Shown here: positions 6,013 through 12,405 of the stretch, in pieces
How the letters are laid out: each line of letters opens with the position of its first letter
How positions within the stretch are numbered: the first letter of the stretch is position 1
Source: Desulfovibrionaceae bacterium UBA6814
GTDB lineage: Bacteria > Desulfobacterota > Desulfovibrionia > Desulfovibrionales > Desulfovibrionaceae
Assembly: GCA_002452635.1 (NCBI GenBank)
Contig: DKEU01000081.1
Location: forward strand, 1-15,499
Reading direction: 5' to 3'
Length of the DNA: 15,499 nucleotides
Notes under the pieces: model-generated
The model's database searches: none
What the model saw: the letters and a program-made list of their open reading frames with translations, nothing else
Told to the model about the DNA's origin: nothing
Made by a program: the position numbers and the translations under genes

Positions 6013-6693
6013 CTATTCCACCCAGTCCTCGATGTCGATGAGGCCCAGGCGGGCGGCGTAGCGGACAAGCTCGATCGTACTGGAAAGACTGAGTTTTTTC
6101 ATGAGGTTGGCGCGGTGGTTCTCCACGGTCTTGGCGCTCACGAACAGGCGCTCGGCAATGGCCCGGGTGGACAGGCCCTCCACCACCAGGCGCATGACCT
6201 CCTGCTCCCGGACGGTGAGGGCGGCATAGGCCTCGTCCGCCCCGGCGTCCTTGCGCTTGTCGGGCGAACGCAGCTTGCGCACCACCTCGGCGGACACCGC
6301 GCTGTCCAGGTAGCTCTCGCCCCGGGCCACCGCGTGCAGGCCCTGCAGGAGCTTCTCGGCCGCGGACTCCTTGACCAGGTAGCCGGTGGCTCCGGCGGCG
6401 AAGGCGTCGGCGATGTAGTCCACCCCGGAGTGGAAGCTCACCATCATGACCCGGGTCTTGGGGTTGAGGTCCAGGAGCCGGCGGGTGGCCTCGATGCCGC
6501 TCATGTCCGGCAGGGAGATGTCCATGACCACCACGTCCGGGGAGAGCTCCCCGGCCAGGCGCAGGCCCTCGCCGCCCGACCCGGCCTCCCCGGCGATGAC
6601 GAAGAGGGGGTCGCGGTTCAGGATGGCCTTGAGCCCCTCCCGGAAGAGCGGGTGGTCTTCGATGATGAGGAGTTTCTTGGGTCCTGTAGGCAC
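6013..6693 (-). CDS. NarL/FixJ-type two-component response regulator
   Basis: The 226-residue protein has a receiver domain (about 6-120) and a LuxR-type HTH (about 158-213). Receiver residues: acidic pair Glu12-Asp13 (LLIIEDHPLFREGL), phospho-acceptor Asp58 (VVVMDISLPDMSGIEA), Ser86 at the switch Ser/Thr position (MMVSFHSG), and Lys108 (GYLVKES). The HTH reads LTVREQEVMRLVVEGLSTRA then SAKTVENHRANLMKKL, ending with ELVRYAARLGLI. The GTG at 6693 is chosen because GGAGG lies 4 nt upstream and a likely promoter at 6735-6764 lies inside the 44-codon upstream extension of the frame. No kinase gene is adjacent; the partial kinase at the window end is about 8.7 kb away and need not be its partner. 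Targets are unknown; the divergent oxidoreductase operon is a candidate. Confidence 0.93.
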   Translation of the reverse strand: MPTGPKKLLIIEDHPLFREGLKAILNRDPLFVIAGEAGSGGEGLRLAGELSPDVVVMDISLPDMSGIEATRRLLDLNPKTRVMMVSFHSGVDYIADAFAAGATGYLVKESAAEKLLQGLHAVARGESYLDSAVSAEVVRKLRSPDKRKDAGADEAYAALTVREQEVMRLVVEGLSTRAIAERLFVSAKTVENHRANLMKKLSLSSTIELVRYAARLGLIDIEDWVE

Positions 6694-6734
6694 TTGGCCT
6701 CCGGCCGGGGGCCTGCTGCCCCCCGCGCAGGCGC

Positions 6735-6764
6735 ATACTACACCGAAACCCCGGGGGCGGGCAA
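6735..6764 (-). promoter_or_regulatory. Candidate sigma70-type promoter for the response regulator gene
   Basis: On the minus strand TTGCCC (-35, 6759-6764) is followed after 18 nt by TAGTAT (-10, 6735-6740), each four of six to consensus. Transcription would begin near 6728, leaving an approximately 35-nt leader with the GGAGG ribosome site before the GTG at 6693. Seen by eye only. Confidence 0.4.
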
Positions 6765-6877
6765 CTTCCCGGGAGGCGGCCAAGCGTGTCGAGCAGCCAC
6801 GTGCCGGGCCGCAACCGGTTGCCATTGCCCGCCAGTTGGGCTACAGGTTGAAATCACGGCGGAACGACAGGATTCCC

Positions 6878-6949
6878 ATGCCCTGCCCCATGCCATACCG
6901 AGAACGACGAGCCCTGCGGGGCAGGTCTGTGATACTGTTCAGAGGGTGA
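6878..6949 (+). CDS. Possible 23-codon leader ORF upstream of the oxidoreductase operon
   Basis: ATG at 6878, TGA at 6947-6949. The predicted peptide runs MPCPMPYRERRALRGR and then SVILFRG; it is Arg-rich (six of 23 residues). A weak AGGA lies about 6 nt upstream. The stop codon falls inside the left arm of the hairpin at 6941-6968, so a ribosome finishing this ORF would disturb that hairpin. Such an arrangement resembles transcription or translation attenuation, but there is no independent evidence that the ORF is translated, and GC-rich DNA gives short ORFs by chance. Confidence 0.2.
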   Translation: MPCPMPYRERRALRGRSVILFRG

Positions 6950-6974
6950 CCCCTGCGGGTCGCCCTCTCGTATT
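6941..6974 (+). promoter_or_regulatory. Stem-loop before the oxidoreductase operon (attenuator or terminator-like)
   Basis: AGAGGGTGACCC (6941-6952) pairs with GGGTCGCCCTCT (6957-6968) over 12 positions with one U-G wobble, around a CTGC loop, followed by CGTATTTT. It ends about 35 nt before the ferredoxin-subunit ATG. The stem is clear; the T-run is short, so it could be a weak terminator, an attenuator or a 5' stabilising structure. Confidence 0.5.
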
Positions 6975-7003
6975 TTCCGGCGCGGGAACCCACGGAAGGA
7001 AGC

Positions 7004-7258
7004 ATGAGCAAGAAAAAAGGACAGAGCAAGGTCACGGTGTACCCTGACTGGTGCAAGGGCTGCGGCCTGTGCGCAGCCTTCTGCCCGGCCAAGGTGCTGG
7101 AGATCGGGGCCGACGGCAAGGCCCGGGCGGTGCGCGAGGAGGACTGCGTGGACTGCGGGTTCTGCGAGCTGCACTGTCCCGACTTCGCCATCCTGGTCAC
7201 ACCCAAGGACAAGAGCCGCCGCAAGGACAACCACGTCGTCCCGGCGGCAAGGGAGTAG
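7004..7258 (+). CDS. korD: 2-oxoacid:ferredoxin oxidoreductase, delta (ferredoxin) subunit
   Basis: This 84-residue protein is a two-cluster ferredoxin. Cluster ligands are Cys17, 20, 23, 27 (WCKGCGLCAAFCP) and Cys48, 51, 54, 58 (DCVDCGFCELHCP), both full CxxCxxCxxxC sets for [4Fe-4S] centres. It relays electrons from the thiamine-diphosphate/Fe-S core to external ferredoxin. In 2-oxoglutarate oxidoreductases of the KorDABC/OorDABC type this subunit is encoded first, as here. The ATG is preceded by GGAAGGA, and the alpha-subunit ATG follows 3 nt after the stop. The Lys-rich N-terminal segment (about 10 residues) and basic C-terminal tail lie outside the cluster domain. Confidence 0.92.
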   Translation: MSKKKGQSKVTVYPDWCKGCGLCAAFCPAKVLEIGADGKARAVREEDCVDCGFCELHCPDFAILVTPKDKSRRKDNHVVPAARE

Positions 7259-7261
7259 CGC

Positions 7262-8413
7262 ATGGCCAAACCCAAGAAGAAAAGCGGCCGGGAGATCTTC
7301 GCCCTGGGCGCAGAGGCCGTGGTGGAGGGCGCGCTCCTGGCCGGGTGCAGCTTCTACGCCGGCTATCCCATCACCCCGTCCTCGGAGATCATGGAGGGCA
7401 TGGCCAGCCGCCTGCCCGGCACGTCGGACGGGGTGTTCGTGCAGATGGAGGACGAGATCGCCAGCATGGGCGCGGTCATCGGCGCGTCCCTGGCCGGCCG
7501 CAAGGCCATGACCGCCACCTCCGGCCCGGGCTTCTCCCTCATGCAGGAGTTCATCGGCTACGGCTGCATGATCGAGGCCCCCCTGGTCATCGTCAACGTC
7601 ATGCGCGGCGGCCCCTCCACCGGCCTGCCCACCAGCCCGGCCCAGGCCGACGTGCAGCAGGCCCGCTGGGGCACCCACGGCGACCACTCGGTCATCGTGC
7701 TCTCGGCCTCGGACGTGCAGGAATGCCTGGCCATGACCGTGACCGCCTTCAACTTCGCGGAGCGCTACCGCACCCCGGTGATCCTGCTCCTGGACGAGAT
7801 CACCGCCCACACCCGGGAGAAGATCACGGTCCCCACCCCGGACAGCTTCGAGATCCTCTACCGGCTCCAGCCCTCCATGCCCCCGGAGTGGTACAAGCCC
7901 TTCGAGGAAACCGTGCGCGGCGTGCCGCCCATGCCCCCCCTGGGCGCGGGCTACCGCTACCACGTCACCGGCCTGACCCACGACCCGCTGGGTTTCCCCA
8001 CCCAGCGGCCGGACGAGATCGTGGCCCTGCTGGAGCGCCAGTTCCGCAAGATCGACCAGTTCTTCTTCGACATCCAACTGGCCGACGAGATCGAGACCGC
8101 CGACGCCGAGATCGTGGTGGTGGCCTACGGCTCGGTGGCCCGCTCGGCCCAGTTGGCCGTGGCCCAGGCCCGGGAGAAGGGGGTCAAGGCCGGGCTGCTC
8201 AAGCTCAAGACCCTGTTCCCCTTCCCCCGCACCAAGCTGGAGAGGCTGGCCCCCCACTGCAAGATCCTGGTGGTGCCCGAGATGAACATGGGCCAGATGT
8301 CCCGCGAGGTGAAGCGGGTCAACACCGGACAGTTCGCGGTGCGCACCATCAACCGCGTGGACGGCCAGATCATCACCCCGGCCGAGATCCTCAAGGTCCT
8401 CAGGAGACGCTAG
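7262..8413 (+). CDS. korA: 2-oxoacid:ferredoxin oxidoreductase, alpha subunit
   Basis: At 383 residues this is the usual size for a stand-alone alpha subunit of the 2-oxoglutarate type, not fused to gamma. Diagnostic stretches are GCSFYAGYPITPSSEIME (28-45), the pyrimidine-side TPP region with YPITPSSE, then VQMEDEIASMGAVIGASLAG (60-79), TSGPGFSLMQEFIGY (86-100) and GGPSTGLPTSPAQADVQQAR (116-135). The C-terminal part (about 283-383) is the transketolase-C-like domain (EIVVVAYGSVARSAQLAV, then PEMNMGQM). Together with beta it oxidatively decarboxylates a 2-oxoacid to acyl-CoA, or runs in reverse for reductive carboxylation. Substrate choice (2-oxoglutarate versus branched-chain or other oxoacids) cannot be proved from sequence by eye; 2-oxoglutarate is the best match. 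Confidence 0.92.
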   Translation: MAKPKKKSGREIFALGAEAVVEGALLAGCSFYAGYPITPSSEIMEGMASRLPGTSDGVFVQMEDEIASMGAVIGASLAGRKAMTATSGPGFSLMQEFIGYGCMIEAPLVIVNVMRGGPSTGLPTSPAQADVQQARWGTHGDHSVIVLSASDVQECLAMTVTAFNFAERYRTPVILLLDEITAHTREKITVPTPDSFEILYRLQPSMPPEWYKPFEETVRGVPPMPPLGAGYRYHVTGLTHDPLGFPTQRPDEIVALLERQFRKIDQFFFDIQLADEIETADAEIVVVAYGSVARSAQLAVAQAREKGVKAGLLKLKTLFPFPRTKLERLAPHCKILVVPEMNMGQMSREVKRVNTGQFAVRTINRVDGQIITPAEILKVLRRR

Positions 8414-8415
8414 GC

Positions 8416-9255
8416 ATGGCCGAACGCACCCAACTCATCCATCACTACCTGCGGCACAACAAGAAGTTCCCCCACGTCTACTGCGCGGGCTGCGGGCACG
8501 GCATCGCCCTGGGCTCGCTCATCCGCAGCGTGCACGCCCTGGGCTGGTCCAAGGACGAGGTGGTCATGGTGGCCGGCATCGGCTGCTCGGGCCGCATGGC
8601 CGTGTACGTGGACTTCAACACCGTGCACGCGGTGCACGGCCGGGCGCTGACCATCGCCACGGGCATCAAGCTCTCGAATCCCAACCTCAAGGTCATCGTG
8701 GTCATGGGCGACGGCGACGCCCTGTCCATCGGCGGCAACCACTTCATCCACGCCGCGCGCCGCAACATCGGCCTGTCGGTGCTGGTGCTCAACAACAACA
8801 TCTACGGCATGACCGGCGGCCAGTGCTCGTCCACCACCCCCCTGGGGGCCACGACCACCACCACGCCCTTCGGCCAGATGGAGAAGTCCTTCGACCTGGT
8901 GGAGCTGGCCGCCGCGGCCGGGGCCAACTACGTGGCCCGGGCCAGCGCCTTCCACGCCCAGGGCATGGACAAGCTCATGCAGGCCACCTTCACCCACCGG
9001 GGCTTCTCCCTGCTGGAGGTGGTCTCCCCCTGCCACACCCAGTACGGCCGCAAGAACAAGTTCAAGACCGTGGTGGACATGTACCGCTGGCTCAAGGAGT
9101 CGGCCACCCCGCTGGAGCAGTACCGCAAGCTCTCGGCCGAGAAGGCCAAGGGGCGCATCCCCCTGGGGGTGTTCGTGGACCGGGACGAGCCCTCGCTGGA
9201 GGAGCGCTACGCCGATCTGCGGGCCGACCAGACAGCCCAAGCCGGGAGGCGATGA
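8416..9255 (+). CDS. korB: 2-oxoacid:ferredoxin oxidoreductase, beta (TPP-binding) subunit
   Basis: The 279-residue subunit carries the thiamine-diphosphate motif from VMGDGDALSIGGNHFIHA (97-113) to VLVLNNN (122-128), that is GDG...NN, which holds Mg2+ and the cofactor diphosphate. The N-terminus has PHVYCAGCGHGIALGS (19-34) and MVAGIGCSGR (51-60), cysteine-bearing blocks typical of the subunit's proximal [4Fe-4S] site. YGMTGGQCSSTTPLGATTTTTP (130-151) and LEVVSPCHTQYGR (200-212) are also conserved in this family. The ATG lies 3 nt after the alpha stop, and the TGA overlaps an ATG of the gamma gene, so the four genes are almost certainly one operon. Confidence 0.94.
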   Translation: MAERTQLIHHYLRHNKKFPHVYCAGCGHGIALGSLIRSVHALGWSKDEVVMVAGIGCSGRMAVYVDFNTVHAVHGRALTIATGIKLSNPNLKVIVVMGDGDALSIGGNHFIHAARRNIGLSVLVLNNNIYGMTGGQCSSTTPLGATTTTTPFGQMEKSFDLVELAAAAGANYVARASAFHAQGMDKLMQATFTHRGFSLLEVVSPCHTQYGRKNKFKTVVDMYRWLKESATPLEQYRKLSAEKAKGRIPLGVFVDRDEPSLEERYADLRADQTAQAGRR

Positions 9256-9857
9256 TGAAAAAGCAGCCCCAGATCCAACTGGACCGCTTCGAAATCTGCC
9301 TGTCCGGCCTGGGCGGCCAGGGCGTGCAGACCCTGGGCAAGATCCTGGGCCAGGCCCTGGCGCTGGGCCACAGCTACTACGTGACCCAGACCCAGAGCTA
9401 CGGCCCCGAGGCCCGGGGCGGGGCCTCGCGCTCGGACCTGGTCATCAGCTCCCATCCCATCAGCTATCCCAAGACCGACAAGATCGACCTCCTGGTGGCC
9501 CTGTCCCAGGAGGCGTGCAACCGCTACTTCGGCCTGCTCAAGCCGGGCGGCGCGCTCATGGTGAACACCTCCCTGGTCAAGCAGATCCCCACCAACCGCT
9601 TCCTGGGCCTGCCCTTCACCGACCTGGCCCAGGACCGGCTGGGCCTGCCCCAGGCCATGAACACCATCGTGCTGGGGGCCATCACCTTCCTGCTGCCGTT
9701 CGCCAAGCGCACGGTGATCAAGAAGAGCCTGGAGGAGACCCTGCCCGCCAAGATCCGGCCGGTGAACGTGAAGGCCCTGAACCTGGGCCACCGCGAGGCG
9801 GAAAAGCGGTTCACCGACCTGCCCACCCAGTGGGGCGGGGAGGAGAGCGGGGACTAG
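9255..9857 (+). CDS. korC: 2-oxoacid:ferredoxin oxidoreductase, gamma subunit
   Basis: A 200-residue gamma subunit with the Rossmann-type GLGGQGVQTLGKIL (18-31) and the family block SYGPEARGGASRSDLVIS (48-65), in the CoA/substrate-interaction domain. The rest (VALSQEACNRYF, then LVKQIPTNRFLGLP) matches stand-alone KorC/OorC. Two ATGs overlap the beta stop: 9252 (ATGA overlap) and 9255. The ribosome site GGAGG at 9245-9249 is only 2 nt from the first and 5 nt from the second, so 9255 is preferred; the alternative adds one Met. The last operon gene ends on TAG within a CTAG shared with the convergent phosphatase gene, and no terminator is visible between them. Confidence 0.92.
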   Translation: MKKQPQIQLDRFEICLSGLGGQGVQTLGKILGQALALGHSYYVTQTQSYGPEARGGASRSDLVISSHPISYPKTDKIDLLVALSQEACNRYFGLLKPGGALMVNTSLVKQIPTNRFLGLPFTDLAQDRLGLPQAMNTIVLGAITFLLPFAKRTVIKKSLEETLPAKIRPVNVKALNLGHREAEKRFTDLPTQWGGEESGD

Positions 9858-10510
9858 GCGTCCAGGATAAACCGCGCCAGCTCCTCCGGCGTGGCGAAGA
9901 GGCGGTCCGCGCCAGCGGCTTTGAGTTCGTCCGCGTCGCGGAAGCCCCAGAGCACGCCGGCCGCGAACATGCCCGCGTTCCGGGCGGTGCGCACGTCCAC
10001 GTCCGAGTCCCCGGCAAAGAGCACCTCGTTCGGGGCAAATCCCATGTCCCGGGCCACGTCCAATGCCGCGGCCGGGTCGGGCTTGAGGGGCACGCCCTCG
10101 CGCGCCCCGCGCGCCGGGTCCAGGGGCCAGGCCGCGAAGAACCGCTCGGCGATGCGGGCGGTGAACTCGTCGGGCTTGTTGGAGAGCAGGGCCAGCCGCA
10201 CCCCGGCAGCGGCCAGGGCGTCCAGCATGGCCGGGACACCCGGATAGGGCCGGCTCTTGGCGTCCCAGCGCCGGCCGTACTCGGCCCGGCCGGCCATGAT
10301 GATATCCTTAAGCTCGGCCTCGGGGAGCCCGGCCGGCGCGGCCCGGCGCACCAGGGTCACCACCCCGTTGCCCACGAACCGCCGGAAGGCCGGGACCGGA
10401 TGCACCGGCATGCCCCGGCCGGCCAGCACCGCGTTCACCGAGTCGGCCAGGTCGTCCAACGAATCCAGCAGGGTCCCGTCCAGGTCGAAGATAACCGCGG
10501 CGAATCGCAC
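9854..10510 (-). CDS. HAD-superfamily hydrolase, phosphoglycolate-phosphatase-like
   Basis: The 218-residue protein has all four HAD motifs: I, FDLDGTLLDS with nucleophile Asp9 and acid Asp11; II, Ser110-Asn111 in LALLSNKPDE; III, Lys143 in LKPDP; IV, GDSDVDV with Asp168 and Asp172. An alpha-helical cap (about 17-85) sits between motifs I and II, as in the Gph/PGP subfamily (C1 cap). Phosphoglycolate is the commonest family substrate, but specificity within this group is broad and not readable from sequence. The GTG start at 10510 is chosen because GGAGG lies 5 nt upstream and the product begins directly with VRFAAVIFDLDG; the 18 upstream codons look unlike the family. Its stop overlaps the gamma-subunit stop by 4 nt. 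Confidence 0.9.
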   Translation of the reverse strand: MRFAAVIFDLDGTLLDSLDDLADSVNAVLAGRGMPVHPVPAFRRFVGNGVVTLVRRAAPAGLPEAELKDIIMAGRAEYGRRWDAKSRPYPGVPAMLDALAAAGVRLALLSNKPDEFTARIAERFFAAWPLDPARGAREGVPLKPDPAAALDVARDMGFAPNEVLFAGDSDVDVRTARNAGMFAAGVLWGFRDADELKAAGADRLFATPEELARFILDA

Positions 10511-10599
10511 CGGCGCCTCCTTGGCGTTTTCTCCATCCTGCCCCCTGAACCCGGGGCCAGGCAACCGGAAATACGGCCAGGCCCGAACTCCGGCCAGGC

Positions 10600-10630
10600 A
10601 TGGACTCCTGGCGGGGAGTCCCTATATACT
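10600..10630 (+). promoter_or_regulatory. Candidate promoter with embedded inverted repeat upstream of the exported hydrolase
   Basis: TGGACT (10601-10606) and TATACT (10625-10630, five of six to the -10 consensus; spacing 18) or TATATA (10623-10628; spacing 16) form a plausible promoter. A perfect inverted repeat, GGACTCC (10602-10608) with GGAGTCC (10615-10621), overlaps the -35 and spacer, a good place for an operator. Downstream, AGTGTC (10637-10642) and GACACT (10654-10659) can pair around a loop holding most of the ribosome site GAGGAGG, so the mRNA leader may also be structured. Confidence 0.5.
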
Positions 10631-10662
10631 TCGAATAGTGTCATCCCGAGGAGGACACTCCG

Positions 10663-11466
10663 ATGACCAGATACATCCCCCTGTTCATGGCGGCCCTGCT
10701 CCTGGCCTCCCTGGCCCTGGCCCCGGCGGCCCGGGCCAAGGTGGTGGAGCAGGCCGTGGATTACACCCACGAGGGCGTGGCCCTGCGCGGCTGGCTGGCC
10801 TTCGACGACGCCAGTGCCGGCCCCCGGCCTGCGGTGGCCGTGTTCCACGACTGGCGCGGCCTGGGGGACCAGCCCCGGGAGACCGCCCACCGCCTGGCCG
10901 AGCTGGGCTACCTGGGCTTTGCCGCGGACATGTACGGCAAGGGCGTGCTGGCCACGGACAACGCCGCGGCGGCCAAGCTCTCCTCGGCCTTCAAGCCCGC
11001 GGACAACCGCACCCTCATGCGCCGCCGCGCAGCCGAGGCCCTGCGCCAGATCCTCGCCAACCCCCTGGCCGACCAGAACAAGGTGGCGGCCATGGGCTAC
11101 TGCTTCGGCGGCGGCGTGGCCCTGGAGCTGGCCCGCAGCGGCGCGCCCCTGAAGGGCGTGATCTCGGTGCACGGCACCCTGGCCACCCCTGCCCCGGCCT
11201 CGCCCGGGGCCATCAAGGCCGCGGTCCTGGCCCTGCACGGGGCCGACGACCCTTACGTGAAGCCGGCCGAGGTGCAGGGTTTCATGGACGAGATGAACGC
11301 CGCGGGCGCGGACTGGCAGTTCGTGCACCTGAGCGGCGCGGTGCACGCCTTCACCAGCAAGCACGCGGGCGCGGACAAGAGCACCGGCGCAGCCTACGAC
11401 GAGCGCGCCGCCCGCCGCTCCTGGCGGTACACCGTGGATTTCCTCGAGGAGGTGTTCGGCCGTTGA
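10663..11466 (+). CDS. Exported dienelactone-hydrolase-family alpha/beta hydrolase
   Basis: Of 267 residues, 1-25 form a Sec-type signal peptide (basic MTRY, hydrophobic IPLFMAALLLASLALA, then PAARA before the probable cut at Lys26). The mature part is a dienelactone-hydrolase-like alpha/beta fold: Cys147 nucleophile in AMGYCFGGGVAL, Asp196 in LHGADDPYV, His228 in SGAVHAFTS. PAVAVFHDWRGLGDQ (56-70) is the usual entry to the oxyanion region. Members of this family hydrolyse esters or lactones; the real substrate here is unknown and dienelactone itself is unlikely in this setting. AGGAGG lies 8 nt before the ATG. The TGA overlaps the TTG start of the MoxR gene (TTGA), so the hydrolase appears to be the first gene of that operon, acting outside the cytoplasm. 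Confidence 0.9.
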   Translation: MTRYIPLFMAALLLASLALAPAARAKVVEQAVDYTHEGVALRGWLAFDDASAGPRPAVAVFHDWRGLGDQPRETAHRLAELGYLGFAADMYGKGVLATDNAAAAKLSSAFKPADNRTLMRRRAAEALRQILANPLADQNKVAAMGYCFGGGVALELARSGAPLKGVISVHGTLATPAPASPGAIKAAVLALHGADDPYVKPAEVQGFMDEMNAAGADWQFVHLSGAVHAFTSKHAGADKSTGAAYDERAARRSWRYTVDFLEEVFGR

Positions 11467-12398
11467 CGCAGACAGACCACGACCACAACCACGTGCTGGC
11501 CCGGGCGGCGGAGGCCGTGGGCCGGGTGGTGCGGGGCAAGGACGCCCAGGTGCGCCTGGCCCTGGCCTGCTTCCTGGCCCGCGGGCACCTGCTCCTGGAA
11601 GACCTGCCCGGGGTGGGCAAGACCACCCTGGCCCAGGCCCTGGCCCGGGTGCTGGGCCTGGGCTTCCGCCGCATCCAGTGCACCGCGGACCTCTTGCCCG
11701 GCGACGTGCTGGGGGTCTCGGTGTTCGACCGCCGGGACGGATCCTTCGTGTTCCATCCCGGCCCGGTGTTCACCCAGGTGCTGTTGGCCGACGAACTGAA
11801 CCGGGCCACGCCCAAGGCCCAGAGCGCGCTCCTGGAGGCCATGGAGGAGCGCCAGGCCACGGTGGAGGGCGCCACCCGCCCCCTGCCCGAGCCCTTCTTC
11901 CTGGTGGCCACCCAGAACCCGCTGGAGCACGCCGGGGTCTTCCCCCTGCCCGACTCGCAGCGGGACCGCTTCCTGTTGCGCCTGTCCCTGGGCTACCCGG
12001 GCCGGGAGGAGGAACAGGGGCTGCTGGACGCCGGCGGCGCGGCCCGCGACCTGGCCGGGCTCGCGCCGGTTCTTGATGCGGCCGGGGCCGTGGCCCTGCA
12101 GGGCAGGGCCGCGGCGGTGCACGCCGCGCCGGCGCTCACCGCCTACGTGCTGGACCTGGTGGAGCACACCCGCCTGTGCGGGGACTTCGCGGCCGGGCTC
12201 TCGCCGCGGGCCGGCCTGGGCCTGTTGGCCGCGGCCAAGGCGCACGCGCTCCTGGCCGGCCGGGAGCACGCCCTGCCCGAGGACGTGCAGGCGGTGTTCC
12301 CGGCGGTGGCCGGGCACCGGCTGCGCCGCCGGGACACCCTGGCCGGCCCCGGGCCGGCGTGGATCGCCGATCTGCTGGCCGCGGTGCCCCTGCCCTGA
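11463..12398 (+). CDS. MoxR-family AAA+ ATPase
   Basis: The 311-residue protein has the MoxR pattern: Walker A DLPGVGKTTLAQALA (47-61), Walker B QVLLADELNRATPKAQ (105-120, Asp110-Glu111), sensor 1 LVATQNPLEHAGVFPLPDSQ (147-166), DRF (168-170), and sensor 2 LSPRAGLGLL (246-255), followed by the AAA lid (about 235-308). These ATPases are thought to act as chaperones for the partner DUF58 and other complexes. A TTG start is preferred: it overlaps the hydrolase stop, a GAGGAGG site lies about 8-10 nt upstream, and no upstream in-frame start exists; a GTG at codon 11 lacks a ribosome site. The DUF58 gene follows after 7 nt. Confidence 0.93.
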   Translation: MTQTDHDHNHVLARAAEAVGRVVRGKDAQVRLALACFLARGHLLLEDLPGVGKTTLAQALARVLGLGFRRIQCTADLLPGDVLGVSVFDRRDGSFVFHPGPVFTQVLLADELNRATPKAQSALLEAMEERQATVEGATRPLPEPFFLVATQNPLEHAGVFPLPDSQRDRFLLRLSLGYPGREEEQGLLDAGGAARDLAGLAPVLDAAGAVALQGRAAAVHAAPALTAYVLDLVEHTRLCGDFAAGLSPRAGLGLLAAAKAHALLAGREHALPEDVQAVFPAVAGHRLRRRDTLAGPGPAWIADLLAAVPLP

Positions 12399-12405
12399 GG
12401 CCGGC

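Larger units (their letters stand above)
6694..7003. other. 310-bp divergent intergenic region
   Basis: This gap separates the minus-strand response regulator from the plus-strand oxidoreductase operon. It holds the candidate regulator promoter (6735-6764), a 12-bp palindrome GCAACCGGTTGC (6811-6822) that could be chance, a possible short ORF (6878-6949), a 9-nt direct repeat CCCTGCGGG (6912-6920 and 6951-6959), and the stem-loop at 6941-6968. I see no convincing sigma70 or sigma54 promoter for the oxidoreductase operon, no tRNA and no riboswitch class I can name. Confidence 0.6.

Noticed and set aside
6811..6822. Perfect 12-bp palindrome GCAACCGGTTGC as an operator
   Set aside because: A few perfect 12-bp palindromes are expected by chance in a window of this size, and it is not placed at a convincing promoter.
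6694..6825. 44-codon N-terminal extension of the response regulator
   Set aside because: It would place the start upstream of the likely promoter; the receiver domain begins directly after the GTG at 6693, which has GGAGG at good spacing.
7004..9857. Indolepyruvate or pyruvate:ferredoxin oxidoreductase
   Set aside because: Indolepyruvate enzymes have a large two-subunit layout and pyruvate enzymes in such bacteria are usually one long fused chain; the separate delta-alpha-beta-gamma set with a 383-residue alpha best matches the 2-oxoglutarate type, although related oxoacids are not excluded.
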